Below are positions 1-7,225 of a stretch of DNA of 14,923 bases, one piece after another. How positions within the stretch are numbered: position 1 is the first letter of the stretch; every line of letters begins with the position of its first letter. Position numbers and translations under genes: made by a program. Where the stretch lies: NCBI GenBank assembly GCA_964430365.1, contig CAYSEU010000014.1, positions 1-14,923 on the forward strand. The letters run 5' to 3'. Below the pieces are notes generated by a model. That model was not told the origin of the DNA and did no database searches. It saw nothing but the letters and a program-made list of their open reading frames with translations. The stretch is from JAVEVH01 sp964430365. GTDB taxonomy: Bacteria; Patescibacteriota; Dojkabacteria; SC72.

Positions 1-459
1 CTTGTCAAAATCCCCACCAATGAGATTTATTTTGTTCATAAAGCAGATTCTAGGTACGTGATATTTATTAGCCTGTCTCCATACAGTCTCAGACTGAGGT
101 TCTACACCCTTTCTTCCATCAAATATAACGACTGCACCATCTAATACTCTTAAAGATCTTTCTACCTCTGCAGTGAAATCTACATGACCTGGAGTATCAA
201 TTATATTAATTCTATATCTCTTACCATCAAAGTCCCAGAAACATGTTACAGCTGCTGATTGAATGGTGATTCCTCTTTCTCTTTCCTGTTCCATAAAGTC
301 AGTAGTTGCAGCTCCCTCATGTACTTCTCCCATCTTGTGAATTTGACCGGTAAAGTACAAAAGTCTTTCAGTAGTAGTAGTTTTTCCAGCATCTATATGA
401 GCAATGATACCAATATTTCTGGTTTGCTCTAGAGGCATTTTTACATCATAGGTTTGCAT
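1..459 (-). CDS. fusA: Elongation factor G, N-terminal part (runs off the left edge)
   Basis: This is the first 153 codons of the translocation GTPase that moves tRNAs and mRNA through the ribosome after peptide bond formation. Seen directly: the P-loop AHIDAGKTT (residues 20-28), a canonical switch I stretch ending in ERGITI (61-66), the G3 motif DTPGH (88-92), and GVEPQSETVWRQA (118-130), all typical of bacterial EF-G. The G4 motif is NKIN (142-145), where EF-G and nearly all translational GTPases have NKxD; the base calls give AAT for the last residue. ATG at 459 was chosen because it gives the usual short N-terminal extension; an in-frame ATG at 438 is possible. The gene follows the TPR lipoprotein gene but has its own strong promoter-like sequence between them. 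Identity is certain; the rest of the protein lies outside the window. Confidence 0.97.
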   Translation of the reverse strand, partial: MQTYDVKMPLEQTRNIGIIAHIDAGKTTTTERLLYFTGQIHKMGEVHEGAATTDFMEQERERGITIQSAAVTCFWDFDGKRYRINIIDTPGHVDFTAEVERSLRVLDGAVVIFDGRKGVEPQSETVWRQANKYHVPRICFMNKINLIGGDFDK

Positions 460-483
460 ATATACATATCTTCAAATTAAACA

Positions 484-500
484 CCTAATGGAAAATTAGG
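484..500 (-). other. Small hairpin in the fusA leader
   Basis: CCTAAT and ATTAGG pair as a 6-base stem around a 5-base loop. It lies between the fusA promoter and start codon. There is no T-run on the downstream side, so it is a poor intrinsic terminator for the TPR gene and more likely a leader structure, or chance in AT-rich DNA. Confidence 0.3.
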
Positions 501-515
501 ATTACACCAATGGGG

Positions 516-544
516 ATTATAGCAGACTAATCAATCTGAGCCAA
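516..544 (-). promoter_or_regulatory. Extended -10 promoter for fusA
   Basis: On the minus strand the sequence reads TGC followed by TATAAT (hexamer at 516-521), a perfect extended -10 element. TTGGCT lies at 539-544, 17 bases upstream and inside the end of the TPR gene, and matches four of six bases of the -35 consensus. Transcription would begin near 509 and leave a leader of about 50 bases before the fusA ATG. Confidence 0.6.
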
Positions 545-1957
545 TAGCTTAAGTGCTTGTTCTGTAACCTCTCTTTGAGTGTCATATTCTATTGCCTGCT
601 TAGAGTATATCCTAGCATCGTCTAAATTACCCTCTTGGAAACTAAGTTGGGCTACTAAGAGGTTATACCTAGCATCATATGGATTTAACTCCCAGAACAG
701 GTCTAATGTCCTATTCGCATCATCTAGTTGATTATTTTGTATAAAGTAACCACCCTTTACATACAGGTAGTCAGATTTTAATTCGCTATCTAGCTTACTA
801 TAATCTACCCTATTCATATGATATTCGAATTTCTCGAAATCTTTTCGTAAGGTGTACAACTCCATGTAATACAGTTTAACCCAATCCCTATCAAATATTC
901 TCTCTGCCCTTTTCATTATCTCTAAAGCTTTCTCTGTTTGATTCTCTTCAAACAGGAAATCTAAATACTCTATATACAAATCTTGTTCTGCATAGTCACC
1001 ACCATATGAGAGTGCTGTTTCGTAGTAGGAGAAAGATGTTTCTAAATCATCTAACATATAGTAGTCTCTTGCCAGTACCCAATATACATACTGATTAAGA
1101 TTACTTACGAACACACCGTCTTCAAGTAAATCTATACTCTTTTGATACTCACCCTGTTCATAATATGCCTTACCAAGTATATATATACCATCCATATACT
1201 CAAGCATCTTATCTTTCCTTGGTTCTAGTACAGCGATTGATAGGTATGGATATCCTTCATCCATATATACTTTTCCTAACTTAGCACTATTAAATAGTTC
1301 GTCATCTGTTAAGCCCTCTAATAGCTTACTCCAATCTGTATACTCTCCTCTCCAATCATCTCCTGGCTCTACGTCTTTAATAGCATCTATAGCACCCTCG
1401 ACACTATTAAGAGAATACAGATATGAGAGTAATAGCTGAGATTCAATATACTCATCTCCTTCATATTTACCCTCTAACAATTTTTTTGCTCCCTCTATGT
1501 TACCCTTTTGAATGTATACCTTAGCTATTCCTAGGGAAGCTAGCATATTTGAGCTATCAAAACCCTTCCCTATTTGATAGTTATAGAGTGCTTTATCGAA
1601 ATCTTTTAATTGGTAATATGCATTACCAATATCTACATAAAGAGAGCCCCTATCAGAATCATCTAATTTAGTTGCTGATTCATCTAGTATCTTGGTGGCA
1701 TCTTCGAGCCTATTTTTGGTGATAAAGATATCTACTATTCTTTGGTATGCATCTATTCTAGAAGGTATTAATTCAGATGTTTTACTTAATTTTTCTAGTG
1801 CCAAACTGTAATCCATACTCGCAATTAACAGATCTGCCTCAGATATCTCCTTGTTATACTCACTTACTTTCTCTTCTGATGTAGTGCATCCAGAGAGTAA
1901 AAAACCAGAGGTAGTAATTATGAAAAGGAAAAATACAACTTTTATAATTTTGTTCAT
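527..1957 (-). CDS. TPR-repeat lipoprotein
   Basis: A 476-residue exported protein probably tethered to the outer face of the membrane. The N-terminus has two lysines, a hydrophobic stretch (residues 6-22) and the lipobox LSGC with Cys24 as the lipidation site; this is the protein's only cysteine. The remainder is helical with many degenerate tetratricopeptide units, for example around ALEKLSKTSELIPS, DKALYNYQIGKGF, KSIDLLEDGVF and TSFSYYETALSYGG. TPR solenoids bind partner proteins, so an assembly or scaffold role in the envelope is inferred; no catalytic motif is visible. An AGGAG lies only 1 base before the ATG, unusually close for a Shine-Dalgarno site, and TAAAAT ends 6 bases before it. 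The gene is divergent from the RpfB-like gene, with 68 bases between the starts. Confidence 0.85.
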   Translation of the reverse strand: MNKIIKVVFFLFIITTSGFLLSGCTTSEEKVSEYNKEISEADLLIASMDYSLALEKLSKTSELIPSRIDAYQRIVDIFITKNRLEDATKILDESATKLDDSDRGSLYVDIGNAYYQLKDFDKALYNYQIGKGFDSSNMLASLGIAKVYIQKGNIEGAKKLLEGKYEGDEYIESQLLLSYLYSLNSVEGAIDAIKDVEPGDDWRGEYTDWSKLLEGLTDDELFNSAKLGKVYMDEGYPYLSIAVLEPRKDKMLEYMDGIYILGKAYYEQGEYQKSIDLLEDGVFVSNLNQYVYWVLARDYYMLDDLETSFSYYETALSYGGDYAEQDLYIEYLDFLFEENQTEKALEIMKRAERIFDRDWVKLYYMELYTLRKDFEKFEYHMNRVDYSKLDSELKSDYLYVKGGYFIQNNQLDDANRTLDLFWELNPYDARYNLLVAQLSFQEGNLDDARIYSKQAIEYDTQREVTEQALKLLAQID

Positions 1958-1965
1958 ACTCCTAT

Positions 1966-1996
1966 TTTACACATATATGTATAATCATGCTATACT
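1966..1996 (+). promoter_or_regulatory. Promoter for the RpfB-like gene
   Basis: TGC plus TATACT (hexamer 1991-1996) is an extended -10 element. TTTACA at 1966-1971 is a possible -35, with a long 19-base spacer. Transcription would start near 2003, about 23 bases before the ATG. A second hexamer, TATAAC at 2013-2018, ends 7 bases before the ATG and would instead give a leaderless transcript. The region is shared with the divergent TPR gene. Confidence 0.45.
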
Positions 1997-2025
1997 CTCA
2001 TTAATCCCGTAATATAACTATTTAA

Positions 2026-2961
2026 ATGCAAAAAGAAAGTTGTAATAAACAACAAAATCAAATATCACTGCCTCCCCTAGTTATGTTAATGGCACTTGGG
2101 ATATTTCTTTTACTCTTTATTAATAAATCATATACTCTGGTGTATGCTCAAGCTGAACAAGATATAGATTTAAATACCTTCATATATAACCTTGATCAAA
2201 AGAAAGAGAGAGTAGCTCAAGGTCCAAAGGTTATTACAATAAAAAGAGGAAATGAAGTATTTAGAGTATTTACAACTTTAACAGATACTAAAGAGATTCT
2301 TAAACAAAATGATATATCCTTAGGACAAAACGATACTATTGTATTAAATACTAAGTACCCAATTGATGGAAGTATTCTATCCATTATTAAAACAGAAGTA
2401 CTCTTAGTAGAGAATATTGTAGATATACCTTTTGAGACTGAGATAATTAAGACCACAGAGCTTTTCGAAGGTGAAAGAGAGACAGTACAAGAGGGTGTGC
2501 TAGGTTTAAAAACAGAAACTCTTCTACATTACTATGAAGATGGAGTCTTAGTTAAGAGTGAATTAATAGAAGAGGATATCAAAAAAGAGCCTGTATCAGC
2601 AGTAGTGAAAGTAGGTACTTCATGGTACTCACTAGAGGGAATAACAATAAGGGGGTATGATTGCCCTTACTGGTACTCTGTTGTTGATTCTGGCCCATAC
2701 AGTAATGAGGAGAAGAGATGGCTTAAATTTATAATGTATTGCGAATCAGGTTGTAATGCGGAATCTAACAAAAGTACATACAAGGGCCTTTTCCAGTGGA
2801 GTCCATATTGGTGGAGAAAACAGTTTAGTGAAAATATCTTTGATGGACATGCACAAATTAAACATACTATTACTAAATATAGGGCAGGAGAATCAACTAG
2901 AACAAGCCAATGGCCAGCATGTAATGCTAAGTATAATAGGGAAGTATTAAAGATTTACTAA
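2026..2961 (+). CDS. RpfB/YabE-like secreted muralytic enzyme (DUF348-G5-lysozyme-like)
   Basis: A 311-residue exported protein predicted to cleave peptidoglycan glycan strands. A hydrophobic segment (about residues 16-40) anchors it or acts as a signal peptide. A DUF348 unit follows (about 67-106), then a G5 domain (about 122-197), a fold that adheres to cell-wall glycans. The C-terminal domain (about 225-311) resembles the lysozyme-like domain of resuscitation-promoting factors: CESGC with Glu240 as the likely catalytic acid, GLFQWSP (255-260), and a closing QWPACN (295-300). Four cysteines in this domain (213, 239, 243, 299) could form two disulfides. RpfB of actinobacteria has the same domain order but usually three DUF348 units; here there is one. 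No Shine-Dalgarno site is visible. It ends tail-to-tail on the helicase gene. Family assignment is firm; the role in growth or in attacking other cells is inference. Confidence 0.85.
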   Translation: MQKESCNKQQNQISLPPLVMLMALGIFLLLFINKSYTLVYAQAEQDIDLNTFIYNLDQKKERVAQGPKVITIKRGNEVFRVFTTLTDTKEILKQNDISLGQNDTIVLNTKYPIDGSILSIIKTEVLLVENIVDIPFETEIIKTTELFEGERETVQEGVLGLKTETLLHYYEDGVLVKSELIEEDIKKEPVSAVVKVGTSWYSLEGITIRGYDCPYWYSVVDSGPYSNEEKRWLKFIMYCESGCNAESNKSTYKGLFQWSPYWWRKQFSENIFDGHAQIKHTITKYRAGESTRTSQWPACNAKYNREVLKIY

Positions 2962-4958
2962 CTCTGCCAACTAAAATAATCACATATATCTTGTGGTATC
3001 TCTCCTAAAAATCTGGAGGGTATTTGAGTAGAATATCCCTCTCTTGTTAATCTCCTCTCTGCGAATGTTAGATATAGTTTCTCCTTAGCTCTAGTAATAC
3101 CTACATAGCATAACCTCCTTTCTTCTTCTAAACCGTTTTCATCTGTAAATGATCTAGAGTGAGGAAGTATTCCCTCTTCCATACCCACTATAAATACATA
3201 ATCGAATTCTAATCCCTTAGATGAGTGTAATGTCATAAGGTTTACATAGTTACCAGTGCCATCCTGATTCTTACTCTGTTCTTGTTCTATTAAATTTATC
3301 TCTTGTAAAAACATATCTAATGATTTCTCCTTATACCTTACTGAATATGCACTAGCTACACTCTTTAACTCCTCAATATTTTCCTTTTTGTATTCCGCTT
3401 CCTCTGAGCCATCTTCTATCCAATCTACATACTTACTCTTTCTAAGTATTAAATCTATTGTTGAAAGAACATCTAAACCTTTTACTTGGGTATACAGACT
3501 ACCAAACAGCTCTACTAAGCTATTAAACTGTTTCATATCCTCTATCTTACTCTCTATGCCTGCATATGAGATACTTAAACTTTTTTCTAAAGAGTTAGAT
3601 ATTTCATATGTACCAACTATTAGCTCTCCTACGCTACACTTACACTCCCTAGAAAGCTCATGTATCTTAGCAACTGATTTAGGCCCCATCTTTCTTACTG
3701 GGACATTTAATATCCTAGATATACTTAGATCATCTTTAAGGTTGTATATAAAGCGCATATAGCTAAGAATATCTTTAATTTCTTTTCTGTCATAGAATCT
3801 AAAACCTCCAACCAATTTGTATGGCAAAGCACCTTTTAGAAATGCTTCCTCAATGGCTCGTGATTGATAGTTGGTTCTATACAGCACTGCAATATCTACC
3901 AATGGTACTCCACTCCTTCTCATCCTATTTATCTCATCCACTACATACAGCGCTTCATCTTCCTGATTATTTGCTTGATATACAGATATACAATTGCCAG
4001 AACCTTTTTCTGTCCAAAGAGCTTTTTCTACCCTTAAGGAATTTTGTTGTATCACTGCAGTGGCAGCAGATATTACATTCGCAGTAGATCTATAATTCTG
4101 TTCTAACTTAACTACCTTTACATTCTCAAAATCTTTTTCAAAGTTTTGAATATTTTTAATATCTGCTCCCCTCCAACCATATATACCCTGATCATCATCA
4201 CCTACTACACATATATTTTGATATCTTTGTGAAAGTAATTTAGCAAACATATATTGAGCTGCATTAGTATCTTGATACTCATCTATCATCATATATTTGT
4301 ACATATCTTGGTACTTTTCTAATACTTCTTCATTTTCAGAAAGTAATCTAACAGTAAGATATATTAGGTCACCAAAATCTAGTGCATTTTGTGAAAGCAG
4401 CTGTTTCTGATACAAAGGATATATCTCTGAAGTAATATCTTCCAAAAATCCACCGTAGTGATGTGAGAATGTATCTGGAGATACCATTTCATTCTTAGCA
4501 GCAGATATGAAATATGATATAGCTTTAGGTTTAATCTGTTTAATATCAATATTTTGTTCTATAAGGATATCCTTTATTAAATTTTCTGAATCATTAGAAT
4601 CAAATATTGAGAAATTGGGAGATAGGCCTATATACTTAGCATTCTGCCTTAAAAAGAGAGCTCCTATTGAATGAAATGTCCCTATTAATGGTGTACTCTC
4701 ATTCCCTACCTTTAACTCTTTTAGAAGAGAGGTCACTCTCTCTTGCATCTCTCCTGCTGCCTTTTTAGTAAAGGTAACTGCTAATATGTTCTCTGGAGAA
4801 ATCTCTTTCTGTGTTATTAAGTAGGCTATACGGTTAGTAATAACTCTAGTCTTACCTGAGCCTGCACCAGCAAATACAAGAAGAGGACCTTCTGTACTTT
4901 CTACAGCTATCCTTTGTTGTTGATTAAGTTTTCCGAGAATTATATCTTGAGAAGCCAC
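2958..4958 (-). CDS. pcrA: UvrD/PcrA/Rep-type superfamily 1 DNA helicase
   Basis: A cytoplasmic ATP-driven 3'-5' DNA helicase of the UvrD/PcrA/Rep group, used in repair and replication restart. The motif set is complete: LNQQQ Q-motif (11-15), Walker A GAGSGKT (31-37), TFTKKAAGEM (62-71), TFHSIG (94-99), DEYQD (226-230), GDDDQGIYGWRG (253-264), QNYRST (287-292), LHSSKGLEF (577-585) and VGITRAK (619-625). At 666 residues it is shorter than typical PcrA (about 720-740); the protein stops soon after SRFLGEIP (648-655), so the flexible C-terminal tail with the Tudor-like RNA-polymerase-binding fold is absent. The start is GTG at 4958; TATAAT ends 7 bases upstream and no Shine-Dalgarno site is seen. 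The symbol is the closest family name; Rep or UvrD would be equally defensible. Confidence 0.95.
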   Translation of the reverse strand: MASQDIILGKLNQQQRIAVESTEGPLLVFAGAGSGKTRVITNRIAYLITQKEISPENILAVTFTKKAAGEMQERVTSLLKELKVGNESTPLIGTFHSIGALFLRQNAKYIGLSPNFSIFDSNDSENLIKDILIEQNIDIKQIKPKAISYFISAAKNEMVSPDTFSHHYGGFLEDITSEIYPLYQKQLLSQNALDFGDLIYLTVRLLSENEEVLEKYQDMYKYMMIDEYQDTNAAQYMFAKLLSQRYQNICVVGDDDQGIYGWRGADIKNIQNFEKDFENVKVVKLEQNYRSTANVISAATAVIQQNSLRVEKALWTEKGSGNCISVYQANNQEDEALYVVDEINRMRRSGVPLVDIAVLYRTNYQSRAIEEAFLKGALPYKLVGGFRFYDRKEIKDILSYMRFIYNLKDDLSISRILNVPVRKMGPKSVAKIHELSRECKCSVGELIVGTYEISNSLEKSLSISYAGIESKIEDMKQFNSLVELFGSLYTQVKGLDVLSTIDLILRKSKYVDWIEDGSEEAEYKKENIEELKSVASAYSVRYKEKSLDMFLQEINLIEQEQSKNQDGTGNYVNLMTLHSSKGLEFDYVFIVGMEEGILPHSRSFTDENGLEEERRLCYVGITRAKEKLYLTFAERRLTREGYSTQIPSRFLGEIPQDICDYFSWQS

Positions 4959-4965
4959 GATAATG

Positions 4966-4971
4966 ATTATA
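4966..4971 (-). promoter_or_regulatory. -10 element of the helicase gene, suggesting a leaderless transcript
   Basis: A perfect TATAAT ends 7 bases before the GTG start, so transcription would begin at or next to the start codon. No good -35 is seen. The surrounding 83-base gap (4959-5041) is the widest break downstream of the seven-gene cluster and contains nothing else recognisable. Confidence 0.45.
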
Positions 4972-5041
4972 TTCTAAGTAAGAAGTAAGATACAGGAGAA
5001 AAGGGTTATGAGATAGAGATATATAAAGAGGAAACTATGAG

Positions 5042-6229
5042 TTAAAGTTCTCTAGCATATTTTTGATATACCCAACCTCTCTTGTTATCACCATACAGTA
5101 TTTCATACCAACCTTCTTCTTTTTTAGTAGTAATAAATACCTCTCCTTCATTAGCTACTTCTACTTTCTCACAGCTATACCATCTACACTCTCTAATATT
5201 AACAAAACCGTATTCAGGAGAAACTATCTCCACTATCTTGTTATCACCCTTTACAATACTAAACTCAACATCAAAAGAGGAAGCATCTACTACAATATCA
5301 GGTGATTTCATAAGGTAGAAACTTTCCTTATATTTACCTGGCTTACTCTTTGCTAACATCTCAAATGATATCTCTACAGTATCACCAGGCTTTACAACAT
5401 CATTTTTAATGTATGTTGGTTTACTAAAACTCTCCCATTCAGAATTAATAGCGTGTATACTTTCTTTGGAATCTTTTATAGAGAGATATATATAGTTTGG
5501 TGAACTAAACCATGCAAAATCATTTTCGTTTTTAACTACTACTTTTACTATTAGTTTATTACCGATAACTACCTCTTTTTCGTAATCTACAGATACTACA
5601 CTCCCTTTATAATCTAAGTGCTCTTTACTAGACCATTCTATATCTTCAAAAGAGATACTTATAGATTGCTTAAGAGGATTTTTAGATTGTTCAGGTACTA
5701 AGTATGAGAATCCTTCTTTACTGCTTTTTAGTTTTAAATCTACAAAGTCCCAGTTACCCTCCTTTATTCCATATTTATATGATAGCTCTTCTACAAACTC
5801 TTTTAATGATGAATATGTTCGAGGAGATAGAGAAGATCGCTCATCCATTATCCCTATTAATATGACATTCTCACCACCTTCTAAACCTGGATTAACTCCT
5901 ACACCTCCTCTTGCTCCTTCATATATGTTTCCACTTTGATCTATTAAGTAATTATATGGTATATCATTTAGATTGAGTCTAGTAATACTGTGATAGTAGA
6001 GTAGTTGTACCCATTCCTTACTATCATTACTTAGTTCATTATTAAATCCTTTAATTTGGGATATATATATCTTTTGGGGAGAAGAAAATACCTCTAATTC
6101 TTCTGAGAGTGATTCGTCTATACTTATTTCTTCCCTACCTATTATCTCTACTGCATAACTATTACTTCTTAAGAGAGTAAACCCAAAGAGTGTAAATAGA
6201 AAAATTGTGAGTAATTTAATAACCTTCAT
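5042..6229 (-). CDS. Secreted PGRP-like pseudo-amidase with Ig-like and SH3 domains
   Basis: A 395-residue exported protein with a signal peptide (about 1-26, SYA then cleavage). Residues about 50-185 match the peptidoglycan-recognition/amidase_2 fold: YHSITR (79-84), PYNYLIDQSGNIYEGARGG (91-109), then ILIGIMDE. The family's zinc ligands are missing: the position of the second histidine reads GVNPG, the C-terminal CPG cysteine region is replaced by EGFSYLVPE, and no N-terminal HHT is seen. It therefore probably binds wall material without cutting it. Residues about 205-327 look like an Ig-like beta domain similar to NBR1-type domains, with PGDTVEISF typical. Residues 330-395 form a bacterial SH3 domain (GFVNIRE ... 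GWVYQ) with two cysteines (348, 353). It is last in the seven-gene cluster, 22 bases after its neighbour; an extended -10 in that gap could give it separate transcription. Confidence 0.75.
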   Translation of the reverse strand: MKVIKLLTIFLFTLFGFTLLRSNSYAVEIIGREEISIDESLSEELEVFSSPQKIYISQIKGFNNELSNDSKEWVQLLYYHSITRLNLNDIPYNYLIDQSGNIYEGARGGVGVNPGLEGGENVILIGIMDERSSLSPRTYSSLKEFVEELSYKYGIKEGNWDFVDLKLKSSKEGFSYLVPEQSKNPLKQSISISFEDIEWSSKEHLDYKGSVVSVDYEKEVVIGNKLIVKVVVKNENDFAWFSSPNYIYLSIKDSKESIHAINSEWESFSKPTYIKNDVVKPGDTVEISFEMLAKSKPGKYKESFYLMKSPDIVVDASSFDVEFSIVKGDNKIVEIVSPEYGFVNIRECRWYSCEKVEVANEGEVFITTKKEEGWYEILYGDNKRGWVYQKYAREL

Positions 6230-6235
6230 AAAGAT

Positions 6236-6244
6236 ATTCTATCA
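6236..6244 (-). promoter_or_regulatory. Extended -10 (TGATAGAAT) before the PGRP-like gene
   Basis: TGA followed by TAGAAT ends 6 bases before the ATG at 6229. There is no Shine-Dalgarno site. This is compatible with a leaderless internal transcript from inside the 22-base intergenic gap. Confidence 0.4.
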
Positions 6245-6251
6245 TATACAG

Positions 6252-7208
6252 TTAGTTCGTATTCGTAATATACATTGGATCTACAGCATTAAGGTAGAAG
6301 GTAGCAGGTACTGAGTAAGTTTGATTTTTATACTCTACATCACAATTAGAAGAGATTTTGAATACAGGGAATAAGTAACCTTGAGAAGAATCCTTAAAAA
6401 GAAAAATCTCTTCATATGAAGATGCTTTACAGTTAGAAACAGAATCCTCAATATCTTCCCATGCATCATCCAGATAAGAAAGGTCTATTGTACTATAAAG
6501 AACTGTGGTCTCCACATAGCTTTCTTTAGGATATCCGCTCTGATTTACATATCTAATCAAATCCTCTTTTTTAATTAAGGGTATCTTACCTTCTCCCTCT
6601 TCTACTTCTACTAGAAGCAATTCCCCACCTACTAAGTTACCATTCTTATCAAATGCTAAATAATCAGAATATCCAAAATATCCTCCAAATTGCAGAGGAA
6701 AATCTCCAATCATTCTTGAAGCATAGTATCTTGTTATACCTGTTCCAGACTCTTCTTCTCTTTCAAACCTAAATTCATAATTAATACCAAGATATTCATT
6801 GAAGATTTGTGAAAACCCCTCTAACCCTTCCTCTATTTGAATTCTTTTAGATATCGTAAACAATAGAGTATCATTATTTTCATTGTACTTAAATGTATTC
6901 TTACCATCACTCCAAGTTACTAACCTACTATTTTTATACTCTTCCTTTTTTAAACTCCATCCCAAAGAATCAATCATTTCTTGGACTAAGGCTATATGTA
7001 CTTTTGGTTTAACAAATAGGAGATCTCTCTCTTCTTCCTGAATATTTATTGTAGAAACATCTATCTCTTCCTCGCTAGAACCAAGGTTTTTGATTGGTAA
7101 TGGTTCTTCAGGATACTGCTCTTTTGGAGAGGACAAAAATATTGTTAATAGTATAAATAACAAACCTATTATTAATATTATCAATAACTTTTTATTTATT
7201 CTAATCAT
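6252..7208 (-). CDS. Single-pass membrane protein with unknown ectodomain
   Basis: A 318-residue protein, not recognised as a named family. A lysine-flanked hydrophobic segment (about residues 8-25) anchors it, an acidic linker (about 28-62) follows, and residues 63-318 form a mixed alpha/beta ectodomain. The closing part, QGYLFPVFKI (276-285) and VPATFYLNAVDP (300-311), resembles the end of YycI/YpeB-like ectodomains by general pattern only. It has exactly two cysteines (260 and 289), both in the ectodomain and possibly disulfide-bonded. This is the only start in the window with a well-placed Shine-Dalgarno site, GGGAG 5 bases before the ATG, fitting translation from within an operon transcript; the gap from the preceding gene is 17 bases. 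A role as an accessory or scaffold subunit of the neighbouring complex is inferred from position alone. Confidence 0.75.
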   Translation of the reverse strand: MIRINKKLLIILIIGLLFILLTIFLSSPKEQYPEEPLPIKNLGSSEEEIDVSTINIQEEERDLLFVKPKVHIALVQEMIDSLGWSLKKEEYKNSRLVTWSDGKNTFKYNENNDTLLFTISKRIQIEEGLEGFSQIFNEYLGINYEFRFEREEESGTGITRYYASRMIGDFPLQFGGYFGYSDYLAFDKNGNLVGGELLLVEVEEGEGKIPLIKKEDLIRYVNQSGYPKESYVETTVLYSTIDLSYLDDAWEDIEDSVSNCKASSYEEIFLFKDSSQGYLFPVFKISSNCDVEYKNQTYSVPATFYLNAVDPMYITNTN

Positions 7209-7213
7209 AATTT

Positions 7214-7218
7214 CTCCC
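7214..7218 (-). promoter_or_regulatory. Shine-Dalgarno site GGGAG
   Basis: GGGAG lies 5 bases upstream of the ATG at 7208. It supports that start and shows that the host uses anti-Shine-Dalgarno pairing for at least some operon-internal genes. Confidence 0.65.
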
Positions 7219-7225
7219 TTAATTT

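Noticed and set aside
1971..1980. Palindrome ACATATATGT between the divergent TPR and RpfB-like genes
   Set aside because: Alternating AT sequence forms such palindromes often in this DNA; no second copy at a comparable promoter position supports an operator.
3388..3762. Plus-strand open frame of 124 codons inside the helicase gene
   Set aside because: It is antisense to conserved helicase sequence, has no start signal and resembles no protein; a shadow frame.
4959..5041. Possible terminator or small RNA in the 83-base gap between the PGRP-like and helicase genes
   Set aside because: No stable stem with a T-run and no open frame was found; only the TATAAT near the helicase start stands out.
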